DNA from: Ascidia mentula
Taxonomy: Eukaryota; Chordata; Ascidiacea; Phlebobranchia; Ascidiidae
Direction of reading: 5' to 3'
DNA: 64,000 nucleotides
Assembly (NCBI GenBank): GCA_947561715.1
Contig: OX387199.1
Coordinates: 4,593,001-4,657,000, forward strand
How positions within the stretch are numbered: position 1 is the first letter of the stretch; the number at the start of each line of letters is the position of its first letter. The position numbers and the translations under genes are program-made. Under the pieces are notes generated by a model. It saw nothing but the letters and a program-made list of their open reading frames with translations, was not told where the DNA came from and ran no database searches. Shown here in pieces: positions 1 to 9,789 of the stretch.

Positions 1-3000
1 GCAGGCAAATCCCTCAACCAAAACACCTCTAAACAAACTTTTAGTTAATTCGGCAAAATATGCACTTGGAATAGTTGGGTTTATAGACTTCGTAGTCCAC
101 CAGGCATCCTGCCAATCATGCAATAGCACTGCGCAACCTGGGATAATTTGTTTCTCTTAACTTGTACAACATTCTGTTTTACTGCTTTTAGATTTGCGAC
201 GATGTGTTGCGTGGAATATTAAATTTCGGACATTATTATTTGTATGAGCAATAGAGCCAATAAAGTTTTCATAGTGAGCTGCAGACAGGGCCACGGTTTT
301 AACCTAATGTGTCTGATCATTGTAGTTATGATATGACTTACAACGATCTGGTCAGCTGAATAGCGGCATGACTTCCAGTTTGCGTTGACAATACAGCCGC
401 CATTGCCCATTGGATACCAAACTAAGTGTAACTTTTGCCGTAAGCAGGCAAAAGCTCAAACCAATTGTAATGGTAACTTAACTAACTTGTACAATTGCTG
501 CGTACAAAATGCATGTGTTCTGGTGCTGATTGGGAAGAAAATTAGCATTGAACAATAATTTCGTGTGTATGCTGAACGTGCTTCACGTACAAAGAAGAAA
601 AACTTACAATGGATAAAAGAGGAGGAAACCGGTAGAGTGACGTCACTTCGATGCAGGCGCAATTTAAATAAAGAGTAATAAGTTACGAACCTATTGATGG
701 CGTGGGTTGGGGGCGTTGGTGCACCAGACAGTCTCGCGCATGCGTAGTAGTCGCCCACCGACTCTACCATCCCAGCTACTACCCCAGCTATCATACCCAC
801 AGCACCCGTAAGGGTAACTTTGGGCATACCCCATTGACCTGGGTAGGGGAAGCGAAACCTAGTAAGCATATTTTTTTGGTTAGCACAAATGGTGTTTGTA
901 GTTATAACATACGGTATATGCTAAAGAACCACCTCACAGCTAGGTTGGCATTTGTGATCCTCATATAAGTCTGTGTTTGTGTAACATAGAAATCTGTGCA
1001 AAGTTAACCTTCAGGTGCTAATAAAAGCAACCACCTGTTTTGTTAGTCATACGTTTAAATACTACAATAGATTGTACTTGTACCGTCAACATTCGCACAG
1101 ATTTCTATGTTTCACAGATCTCTTATATGAGGATCACAACTGCCGACCTACATGTATAAGCTGGTTCTTAAGCATATACCAAAAAATACAACCTAACCAT
1201 GGCGAGTTGGCAACCACGTCGGTTCGTATATCAGTTCTTGCTCTGTAACTGGTGGCGGTTGGATCCGACGAGAAGGCACCGGTTGCGGTGAGAACTATAC
1301 TTAACGTCCAAGCTATTACAAGCGATAGCATCACCTAAAAGGCAAAAACTTTTTGCAACATACATTACCGAGATGACTTTTTGAGATATATTCTTTGGTG
1401 TCGAATGATTTTCATTCCATTCGAAATACTCACAGGGAAGGCTTTAAATACCGGCACTGAAATTGTCTCCAGGTTTCGATTGGTGAGCGATAACTTTGGC
1501 AGCAAAACATTTATGTTTTTCAGATATTGGGAAAACAAAATCATCAAAACAATCGTTCTGAAAAGGTAAATGTTTATTTATGCATATTGATACAGGAAGC
1601 AAACCTAATGATGTTTTTTAGCGATCGGCAGACAGCGCCACTGTTTCGACCTGACAGGTCTCATCAATGCAGCTGGTGTGACTTACTTCGGTTTTGTCAG
1701 TTAAATAACCAAACATTGCTTTAACTTCATAAAAGTCTTTTAAAATCTGACGAAGATTTACAAACTTAACCAATTTAACATCCAAGTGTCAAGCTGTACT
1801 TACAAGGACGCTATGCCCCATTGAACTGAGGCGTATTCGTATGCCACAACGAAGAGGTGCAAGCCTAGTAGGGTTACTGTTGGCATAACTGTTAATGGTC
1901 CGATATATCGTAGAAACAAACCGATAGTTCCGCTTGCACCCAAAAACACTTGCAGAAGCGAAGCCACTGTTATTGCACCTTGTACCTGAAATTACAGTAA
2001 TTGAAAGTTAACTAACATATTTGAATAATCCTACATTTTGAAGAAAAGTGTATTTTAGGAATCTGATGCGTTATGTTTATATGGGTTAAGTTATAAAACT
2101 ACCGAAGCAAACAGCAAGCAATGAAGGTAGGTTTCATGCATAGTCACCTCTCTCATGCGACTCATCCAAACCTCATCGGCATTTTTTATTACTCCATCCG
2201 TGTCATTGTAGAGGACAATGCTGTTGTTGGCATTCTCCGAAACCAACGCTACGGGACATTGGTTATGGGGTAGAGCCAACAACGCCAAAGTGGGCACCAA
2301 GTAGTTTACGGACGATCCTTGTAGAATAGGTAGTCTAAAAGCAATTACAAAAAACACGGTCTTTTCCTCAGGTTTCAAGTTTAATTTGGTTAATGTTGTG
2401 CGTGGTCAACGCTATTCAGTATACAGTGAAACTGTCGGTGGCAAATAAACACGTGTGACTTGCGGTACTGAAATTTTGTCTAAATTCGAAAAACAACAAG
2501 CTTAGTGAAAAACGAGATATTGCTCTGTTAGCGAAGTGTGCAACTTCAAATAAACTCCCGACTGTTACGTTTCTTGAGAGCTTGTTCATGACAACAATAC
2601 GTAAGTTACTTGGATAGACATGTTTTTTTTTCCAATTTTACTATTACCTAACTCCAATTGTGGTTTGGAGCACAGTAAAAATTCCGGCTGTGAAAAAAAC
2701 AGTGCTTATAATCATAGCGGTCGTTATGCCTCCCGCTTCGTCCTGTGTAATGCACAAACGTGGCGACAAGATCAGAGTCAGTCCAATCATTCCACAAGCG
2801 GCAAGGTAATGCTGGACAATATAAAGAAACACGTTGTGTAACAGTGGACGTTATTTATCTTCTCATGTGAAAAACGACCATCGCGCTCGGGTCTGTACAG
2901 ACACTATTTCAAATAAACAGATAATTTCTGTGCTAATGAAATTAGAGGCGTAAAATTAATCATCGTAACCAAAGTTGCAGGAAAAATAATGTTGTTACGT

Positions 3001-3635
3001 AAGTAGAACCTTTTTTTGTGAGACCAAAAACGTAGAAAAATGCATCAGTCGTAAGAACGCGCGATGGCCAAATCGTATTTTATGTCTGAAGTGTGCATAG
3101 CTCTCACAGCCAAACGAATGTTTTGATAGCACAGAGTCATCAAGCTTGCCGTTATCAGCTTGCGGAACTAAGACCTTCTGTGGGTCAAAATTTTAGTATT
3201 GGAGTAGGGTTTACCTGAAAGCCCAGCGCTATACACGTGAGCCATGGTGGATTTTCTTCAATCGAGTACAAAAGATTCTTGTCGTCCGACTTACCAATAA
3301 CGGAACTAAGGTTTTCTTCATCGTCTTCAGTTTCTTTAAGTGAAAGCGTCTTACCACAACAAAAGATATAATGGTTTTTAATCAGATTTCGGTAGTTATA
3401 AATCTGAACGGATACGCATATACATCACAGCATAAACTACCATTATTTCGTCCAACCTCCTTAACTACAAAGCTTAATAAACCAATGTAAAATAGTCTCA
3501 ACTGGCAAATAATTGACTGGTGTTGCTATACAGCAGCAGCAGATATTGCATCACAATGTTAAAATGTCGTATAACCCATGAACTTACCTCTTGACTGTCC
3601 AGCTTTATAACCTCTTCTACTTTCTCAACAACCAT
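1..3635 (-). CDS. SLC23-family nucleobase/ascorbate transporter, 5' nine exons (partial)
   Basis: Multi-pass membrane carrier of the SLC23/NAT family, expected to move ascorbate or nucleobases with sodium or protons across the plasma membrane. I place exons on the complement at 3588-3635, 3215-3349, 2648-2811, 2148-2334, 1804-1985, 1434-1557, 1198-1334, 691-858 and <1-28. All have GT/AG borders and the phases keep one frame (391 codons so far). Family landmarks in order: an acidic N-terminus ([11 protein letters not shown]), [12 protein letters not shown] joined to HYLAACG (the TM1 QH motif, split by an intron), LLQ-type TM2 followed by [44 protein letters not shown], and [10 protein letters not shown] followed by [16 protein letters not shown]. 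The NAT signature and the C-terminal half lie off the left edge. Introns 5 and 8 hold decayed hammerhead retroposons. The family call is firm; the substrate is unknown. Confidence 0.93.
262..440 (-). mobile_element. Decayed hammerhead retroposon in SLC23 intron 8
   Basis: Read on the minus strand, this stretch matches the body and ribozyme of the element at 7882-8208. The 440-340 part resembles its ACCAAACTA..., ACCGTCATCC and CTTCCACTTTGTGG segments, and 331-282 resembles the ribozyme, ending in CCCTGTC then TGCAGC. The CUGAUGA core and stem II are mutated beyond function. It is an old copy; the boundaries are approximate. Confidence 0.6.
1625..1673 (-). ncRNA. Inactivated hammerhead ribozyme relic in SLC23 intron 5
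   Basis: On the minus strand the order is GCTGCA, TTGATGA, GACCT-GTC-AGGTC, GAA, ACAG, a short loop, CTGT, C. Stem II is perfect and stem III is kept. The invariant first core base C3 is T, and the 3' strand of stem I (TGCCGA) no longer matches, so I expect no cleavage. The flank up to about 1720 resembles the TGGTGTGACT... body of the other elements. Confidence 0.75.
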
Positions 3636-5460
3636 TGTTTTTGCAAACTGTTTTGACGCTATACCCTAAATCTATATGTCATAGATGCACGTTTTGTATA
3701 AACTACGACAATAGTCTAAATTTCCAGATCAGAAGGGAGGTTCGGTATTTATCGCGGTAGGTTACTGTATCAGGTAACGGTAAGATATTCCGATAAGGAT
3801 CTGCGTTGGACAGGGCGCCCTAAGCGTTGTGGCACGCAGTCCGGTATGACACGCAGTCCAGTATTTCACGCAGTCCAACAATTTCTCCTCTATGCCTGTG
3901 TTGCTTGTCAAATACCAATTAAATCGGCTACATACGTTTTGTGTATGTTAACTCTGCGTCTCTTTACCGGAAGGATGAGGCTAATGCAGTTTCCTGCTTT
4001 GCGCTGCCAAACAAATGCCCCCATGCGTTCAATTGTTTATAAACTTGTCTGTGTGAGCATTAAATTCCGAAAAATTCGCCGCCCAATATCCTGTCCACTC
4101 AGCGTTTCTTCACTTTTCGTTATCAAACGTGTTTTCTTACCTACCTCTGTGACCTACCTAAAATCTGAGCTACGGCCCGCCACTGTGCCATGAAAACTCT
4201 GATATAATATGTCAACATCGGGTCTAACGTGAAGATATTTAACTCAAATGACAACAGTTAATACCCAGATGGATTGATGCCAAAATCTTAGCTAAGTTAC
4301 CATTGGAAATATCAGGAACATCTCCAAAAGGTATTCTTTTTTTTCGGTCTCCTGTCAACTTAGGTCAAATGCTTGTACAAGTGTGACAGACAGAAGTTAA
4401 CAGTCTCCATGGCACAAGGCAAGAATGAGAAATTTTCAGTGCAGTCAACTCGCAACGCCGCTATCGGTTTCCTCTCGCACCGAGCAAATATATTACAATA
4501 AAATCGCGTTATGTTAACCCACCAGGCGCAGAAGTTTTGTCCATAAACGTCTAAACATTATACAAACATTATACATTCTCAAAAATGTTGATTAATTTTG
4601 AAATTTCTTTCTAATGCGCGTTGGCGAACCAACCATTCTGTGCATACGGCCTGATGCCCATTAAGCTCCACACAGGAAAGGAATTGTTTTGCCGAGCATA
4701 AACCTGATACAGGTTTTTCGTTGAATCGTGTGGGGATATCCACCGTCTGCTATGGTATGAGAGGCAAGCACTTACCGACGCAATTACGATTTGCTCGCGC
4801 ACGCAACAAATTGAAACCCTAACGATGTGTACTTTTGATGAGCTCTACAGTCGCAGTTGTCACATAACTGTCCAGACCACGGACATGCAAGTACTCTTTG
4901 GTGCAACCCACAAAAATATAATAGAGCTCAACAAGCGGTTTTAATGTCATTACTTCTGCTGGTTGCAAAATCGACGTTATATATTTGTGACGTAAGAACA
5001 AGAACATTTGCATGTGTAATCGACGACAAGGTTTTTTTTGTCTCCATGCAAAAACACGCTACATTTGGTCGTTTTATCAACAGGATTGTTGAATTCCGAT
5101 AAATGCGTGTGTTATGTTTTTATGTTTGATACATTTTTTTGAGCGAATTTCATAGTGGTTACTTAAAATGTTTGTCTTGGAGATTTATAAAAATCGTGAG
5201 TTACTTTCCTAAATTTTCGTGTTTGTTTAACGTTTTGTAAATCTTGATTTGTTTTTATCAAAATTCAATAAAGCCTGGACGTGCTCGTGTTTTTTGCGAT
5301 GTCTGGCATACTTTTATCTTCATGGAATAAGCATGTGGCATGTCATGTCTGCAAATGTAGTGTTGACGTACGTATTCTAAGGTTTTCTTCTTGGTGTGTG
5401 GGACGGACACATGACCGATGTTGCTAATTTACAGCCCAACCTATTACCTTTTAACATTCG
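3636..5460. other. Intergenic stretch, nothing recognised apart from the minisatellite
   Basis: Upstream side of the SLC23 gene. Only short ORFs occur (for example 3846-4193 plus and 4611-4802 minus) and I recognise no family in them. A donor-like GGTAAGT on the minus strand near 4774 is not joined to any exon I can support. It should contain the SLC23 promoter and 5' leader, but I see no distinctive element. Confidence 0.4.
3833..3880. repeat. 17-bp minisatellite, about 2.8 units
   Basis: CACGCAGTCC plus seven variable bases occurs three times in a row (3833, 3850, 3867). It lies about 200 bp upstream of the SLC23 start codon. No function is evident. Confidence 0.85.
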
Positions 5461-5464
5461 CTCT

Positions 5465-5585
5465 CACGCACCAGCAGCGGAAAATTCTGTATAAAATTTA
5501 TTTTGCCTTGGTAGCGCACATTAGCTTTAGCACGCCACCAGCGGAAAATTTTCAACAAATATATTTTGCCTTGGTGGCGCGCAAG
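5465..5585. repeat. Two tandem inverted-repeat modules (CGCCACCA...TTGGTGGCGC)
   Basis: Each module has an arm like CACGCCACCAGCGGAAA and, about 35 bp later, its near reverse complement CTTGGTGGCGC, with AT-rich sequence between, so it could fold into a hairpin. Here the module occurs twice. Single copies lie at about 10530-10582, 19008-19058 and 24044-24092, each upstream of a family A Ly6 gene's 3' end. It may be a small foldback element. Confidence 0.6.
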
Positions 5586-6169
5586 AGCGAATATGTATTA
5601 GCTGCTATGTGCGTGAACAGTTGTTTAGTATTGTATTAAAAACGATGTGGTCGCGCCTTTGCAATTATTTTTAGCCTACGTTTGCAATCATTGTATTGAC
5701 TTCTGTGTGCCTCGTATCATCTTTTTTGGTGTTCATGAAAGAATTGTGCGATTTTAAAGCCTTTACAAGTATAAACCACAATTTTGTAGTCGAGTACCAA
5801 GTTTTGAAATAATGTATCAAAAATATCGGGATTTTTATTTTACATCTGAATAAGACATTTGATTATTGTTACTACGTTCACTTTTCTGCACGTACTTCGA
5901 TTTGTCACCAAGCATTCACCACAACAGAAAGACTTAATTCAAGTTCTGTGTATATTTAAAGCAGAATATCAGAATGTCGGAACGTTGCAATGGTAAAGGC
6001 AAAAATAGGCGTAGATATACCGAAATGTAGTTTGCATTCAATAACAGCTCCGTAACAAAATTATACATCAATGCCTGCCATTTCATAACGATTACGTTGG
6101 AGTTTTTATCGAAAAGGTATGCGTTGTATCTTCGATGGATCACACTCTGATCCGTCGAACAATTGTAAT
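5586..6169. other. Family A block spacer
   Basis: Non-coding sequence repeated with small changes at about 10620-11258, 19085-19719 and 24110-24770. Conserved pieces include GATTTTAAAGCCTTTACAAG and the GGTCACACTCTGATCCGTCG segment just past the Ly6 stop codon. This should include the 3' UTR of the neighbouring Ly6 gene. No ORF is supported. Confidence 0.5.
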
Positions 6170-7299
6170 TTAGTAAACGTTTATCATGCGCATTGCAACC
6201 CAGCCAAATATCATCGGTATAATGCCACTGAAGGCAACCAGGGACGTAGCATCACTGGTTGAGTTAGGGGGAATGGGGGTTGGTAATAATGATGGTGGTG
6301 GCATCGACGACACTGCTGTTGGTGGAACCGACGAATTTGCTGGTGGTGAAACCGACGACATTGCTGGTTCGGTAGCCATTCCAGCAGTGTAATTCATCCG
6401 TAGACTGGCAAATGTGTTGTTGTTGCAATTGTCTGTGTTGCAACAGGCAGCATCACATGCACTGAAAAAAGTGGTACATGGAATTTTTGTAAACTGTATT
6501 TTCTGACTGCACAGTTCTTACCATACTGCATAAAGTGTGTATATAATACGCGATGATATTTTAGTTACAACAAAATATAAGCGTTTCCAGTTTACTTTTC
6601 TTGGCGGGTAATATGTTGTTTACAAAGATTGACTATCTGTTAAAGTCAGTTTCATTAATTTAAGCAGTATAACCTTATATTACGTATGACATTTTGTCAA
6701 TTTTTCTGAATACATACGTGATAGCGCTGATAAAACTGGAAAAGGATGGCGACATTTGAGCTACAATAGTTTTGGTTTCCATGATGCAATTTGTTGTATT
6801 GGACATAATGACGAAGCAGTTGGCTTTAGGGAGGCAGGCCAGGCCCGAAGCTGATGCAGTCTGAGATCCTTGGCCAGCGCCAACTTTAAGGAAAAAAAAA
6901 CAGGAAAAAATATATGATTGGAACAAATTAAAAAAGGTTGCTCCTGTCTCATCGTAGTGTAGGTTATAGTAACAACATAAAGGTCAACATTTTTAGCTAG
7001 AAATTCGTTGTTTGCGACAATCGTAATGGAACAGGTTAAACAATACTGCACGCGCCATGCATTATAATATAATCGGATTTGGTGTATGGATGACATTAAG
7101 TTTAAATGCACGCATACCTACCGTCTACTCTCACACATTGAGGGTCAACCATACTCATGGGGCATGTCGACATGTTATACACGGTTTCGGACTTTCCCCC
7201 AAGAGTTAAATTCATGTAACCGGTGTAGCAGCTAATCGCGTCAGTAGAATACACTAGCGCCATAGCGGGCAGTAGTACGGTGAGACAGAAAGGTTTCAT
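6170..7299 (-). CDS. Ly6/uPAR three-finger protein, family A copy 1
   Basis: Three exons on the complement: 7122-7299, 6718-6883 and 6170-6461 (211 aa). Exon 1 gives a signal peptide (MKPFCLTVLLPAMALVYSTDA) and the first three cysteines (SCYTGY, STC, PQC). Exon 2 gives three more (ACLPKANC and TNC). Exon 3 gives ACDAACCNTDNCN, the CCxTDxCN end of the Ly6 fold, then a Ser/Thr/Pro-rich stalk and a hydrophobic end like a GPI-anchor signal. Ten cysteines imply five disulfides. Introns are phase 1 and phase 2. The intron-1 acceptor here is TTAAAG where a sister copy has TTACAG, so it may be weak. Expected on the outer cell surface; ligand unknown. Confidence 0.85.
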
Positions 7300-7881
7300 T
7301 GTATATTTCGTAGTTGTTGTTACTAGTTTGAAACAAACCTGTTGACAAGAAAATCATAAACACTTATTTTAAACGTTATTGGTATCAAGCTGCATTCAAA
7401 TAGTACCATTCGAACATTTTTTGCATTTAAAATGATTTATTTGACAGCAGAAAGCAGGTCAAAGGCTAAGCCTGGCCATTCAACTGCCTTGAACAAGATT
7501 TAAATTAAAAACCAACAAAAAGTGTTTCAAGAATTAAAATCGATACATAGAAATATTTAAGTTCCCGAACAATCGTTGCATATCAAAAGACTAAAGATCT
7601 ATTATCAACGCTTATAACTGTTAAACTATCGCCAAATCTCCAGCGCCTCTCTCAACTCTATTCTTACGTTCGGGCGCATCCGCCGCTGTAAAGTTTTTCG
7701 GTATGCGTCAGATCGGCCCCTATTGGCTGTAATTTACTTCCTTGTAGCTATAATCGACTCTTTCGGCAGTTTCCTTGAATTGTTGTTTGAAACGCTTTGT
7801 TGCCGACCCAAACTTTGTACGTATAATCACTGCACCCAATTATATAAACTTTTCGCAATTTTTAAACTTTGTATATTAGCG

Positions 7882-7920
7882 AGACCTTTTAGGTCGAAAC
7901 AGTGGCCATCTGTCTGCAGC
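7882..7920 (+). ncRNA. Truncated hammerhead ribozyme (3' part only)
   Basis: Has stem II (AGACC-TTTT-AGGTC), GAA, stem III ACAG/CTGT and the GTC cleavage site followed by TGCAGC. The CUGAUGA core and the 5' strand of stem I are missing because the insertion starts here. It cannot cut by itself. Confidence 0.8.
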
Positions 7921-8146
7921 AAATTCATATTATTGGCTCCACATTGCTTATCATATGATTATTGTGACACGGGGCCTGACGGCACTATTGGTTGAGCTTG
8001 CTTGGCCGTAGTGTTTCCACCTTGTTTGCTCCGTAAGGTTGCACCTAGTTTGGTGCCCAACGGATGACGGTGACTGTATAGTCACCACAAAGTGGAAGTC
8101 TTTGCTTGGCCGTTTGGTCTGCAAAGTTCGTCTTATAGTCACACCA

Positions 8147-8197
8147 GCTGCACTGATGAGACCTTTTAGGTCGAAACAGTGGCCATCTGTCTGCAGC
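8147..8197 (+). ncRNA. Type I hammerhead ribozyme, apparently intact
   Basis: Stem I GCTGCA (8147-8152) pairs perfectly with TGCAGC (8192-8197). The core is CTGATGA (8153-8159). Stem II is GACCT-TTT-AGGTC (8160-8172), followed by GAA (8173-8175). Stem III is ACAG/CTGT around a 7-nt loop (8176-8190). C8191 is the H17 position, with cleavage after the GTC triplet. All invariant core bases are present. The exact match to the hammerhead consensus makes chance very unlikely; whether it cuts in the cell is untested. Confidence 0.92.
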
Positions 8198-8490
8198 TTA
8201 TACACAAATTTGTATATTAGCGTTTTGCAAATTAAAGCCGTAACAAACAATAAAGTACTCCCTGCAAGAACAGCGTGATTGGCTGTCTTACAGGAACAAT
8301 ACACGAAACTTCAAATTTTTTGGACAATGATGAAAGACTTTCCTATATGAAACCGAAACCATAGCGCTTTTTCAAAAACAATCACGCAGCAACGCTAAAT
8401 ATGCTCGCCACAATTGTTACATTTACTAGTTCAGAGAATAGGATTTATCCCAGCGTCACTCGATAACTTGATACTAGTTTCTATAACGTT

Positions 8491-8600
8491 GAGGCAGTGT
8501 TGTTGTTGCAATTATCTTTGTTGCAACAGGAAGCATCACATGCACAAAAAAAGTGGTACATGAGATTTTCGTAAACTGTGTTTTCTAACTGCATAGTTCG
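8491..8600 (-). pseudogene. Ly6 family A exon-3 relic fused behind kinase K1
   Basis: The minus strand reads like the end of intron 2 and the start of exon 3 of a family A Ly6 gene (TGTGATGCTTCCTGTTGC, then AAAGATAATTGC, cysteine motif CDASCCNKDNC). The splice acceptor CAG is destroyed (TTTTTTTGTG) and the stalk and GPI tail are gone. It lies directly downstream of the broken end of the K1 kinase, marking a recombination junction. Confidence 0.75.
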
Positions 8601-8674
8601 TAACGTATTGCTTTCGCAGTCCTTGGAAAGTGTTCTTGCAAAACCTAACAGAAGCAAAAAATCGTTCCGGTTGT

Positions 8675-9789
8675 TTATATTTTGCGAGTTGCTTTTCCAC
8701 GTTCTTTAACCTCCAGCATGTTTGGTCGTTCTCTTGGATTTTGTTGCCAGCATTTTTCCATAACATCTTGCATAAGCTGAATACTTTCCTTATCCCTAAC
8801 ATCCATCCTCTTCCCCAGGATTTGTTTAATTTTGTCAGTGTTGGGTCGAGATCCGAACTTAACTGCTTCAACAAACACTTCAGGTGGTGTTGTAAATGGA
8901 TGCTGTCTAACCAGCATTGTGTAGAGCATCATGCCAAAACCAAACGCGTCTTGCTCCTTGCTCAAGGGATGACTTGGATCCTTGAGAACCTCTGGAGCTG
9001 TATAAGCTAATGTAAATTGATCTCGTTGTGGATTCTCAGTGAAAGATAGTGCATTGGTGTAGTTGCACAATTTGGCACCTCCGAAGTCTGAGAGCTTGCA
9101 ATAGAAATCTTTGGAAATGAGAATGTTTCCAGTTTTTACGTCACAATGAACCAAGCGTTTGCGTTTGTTGAAGTTGTGGACAATGCTGAGGCCCCTTGCC
9201 ACCTCTGTACACATTTGCAGAATAAGTAAGACAGGAAGTTCCACATCTGAGTTCAGCAAAAGTTTTTGAAGATTTCCGTAGTTGCAATATTCCATTACAA
9301 TGGCCATGGCATCTTTCCACTTTGTATAGCCGTACACACGGACCACGTGATCGTTGTCGGAACTATATTTGAGGGCAAGCTCATTTTCAATCCTTCATAA
9401 AACGCAAATCACATTTTTATTATTATCTGTTTTCACTACATCACTTCCTACGTTGTATGACATAATCTGAAATATACTCACATGTCTCGGATGTATTTTC
9501 CCTTTTTCATAGAATAACATTTGAGAACAACTGGACCAAGGTTTTGGTGCAAAGCAAGTCTAACTACAGAAAAACCTCCCGAACCCAAATCTCCTTTCTT
9601 TCCAGGAATGCAGAGAAATTCCTTCGGGTCGTATTCGTGTAACTGAGATTAACAAATATACGTCACCAAATGGTTAACATAATCATCGTGGCCGTGCTTA
9701 AAGCGCCCAAGCTTTGCCGAAAGCAAATTCAAATGTATTACGGAAGATTTTAAGTTATTTTCATTGCTTACCTTTGACGAACTATTCAT
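8675..9789 (-). CDS. TKL-like protein kinase K1, C-terminally truncated
   Basis: Exons on the complement: 9772-9789 (MNSSSK, with an in-frame stop six bases upstream), 9482-9642 and 8675-9392; 298 aa. Kinase features: glycine loop GSGGFSVV (26-33), VVLK lysine (47), αC region IENELALKY, HCDVKTGN catalytic loop (about 142-149), an intact DFG (162-164) and TAPEV. The HRD arginine is Cys. Compared with paralog K2 (14212-16409), a 2-nt deletion just after LEVKE shifts the frame and ends the protein 9 codons later. The downstream linker and helical tail exons are gone and replaced by a Ly6 exon relic. The kinase domain itself could be active. Substrate and pathway unknown. Confidence 0.8.

Larger units (their letters stand above)
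7882..8208 (+). mobile_element. Retrozyme-like retroposon with hammerhead ribozymes (R1)
   Basis: A 327-bp insertion flanked by a 14-bp target-site duplication, TTTGTATATTAGCG, at 7868-7881 and 8209-8222. A paralogous locus lacks it and carries a single TTTGTATATTAACG (26512-26525). It starts inside a ribozyme (only the part from stem II on), continues through one full unit and ends with a complete ribozyme plus CTTATACACAAA. Cleavage sites after 7914 and 8191 would release a 277-nt monomer, a size typical of animal retrozyme circles. A start inside a unit and a fixed 3' end fit reverse transcription of a concatemer with 5' truncation. It has no ORF, so it needs an enzyme supplied in trans. 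Confidence 0.85.
7300..8490. other. Intergenic region between Ly6-A1 and kinase K1
   Basis: This should contain the upstream region of the Ly6 gene (about 7300-7700). It also holds a hammerhead retroposon (7882-8208) and non-coding sequence. ORFs here (7723-7995, 7951-8304, 8039-8278) cross the retroposon and are not genes. Confidence 0.6.
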
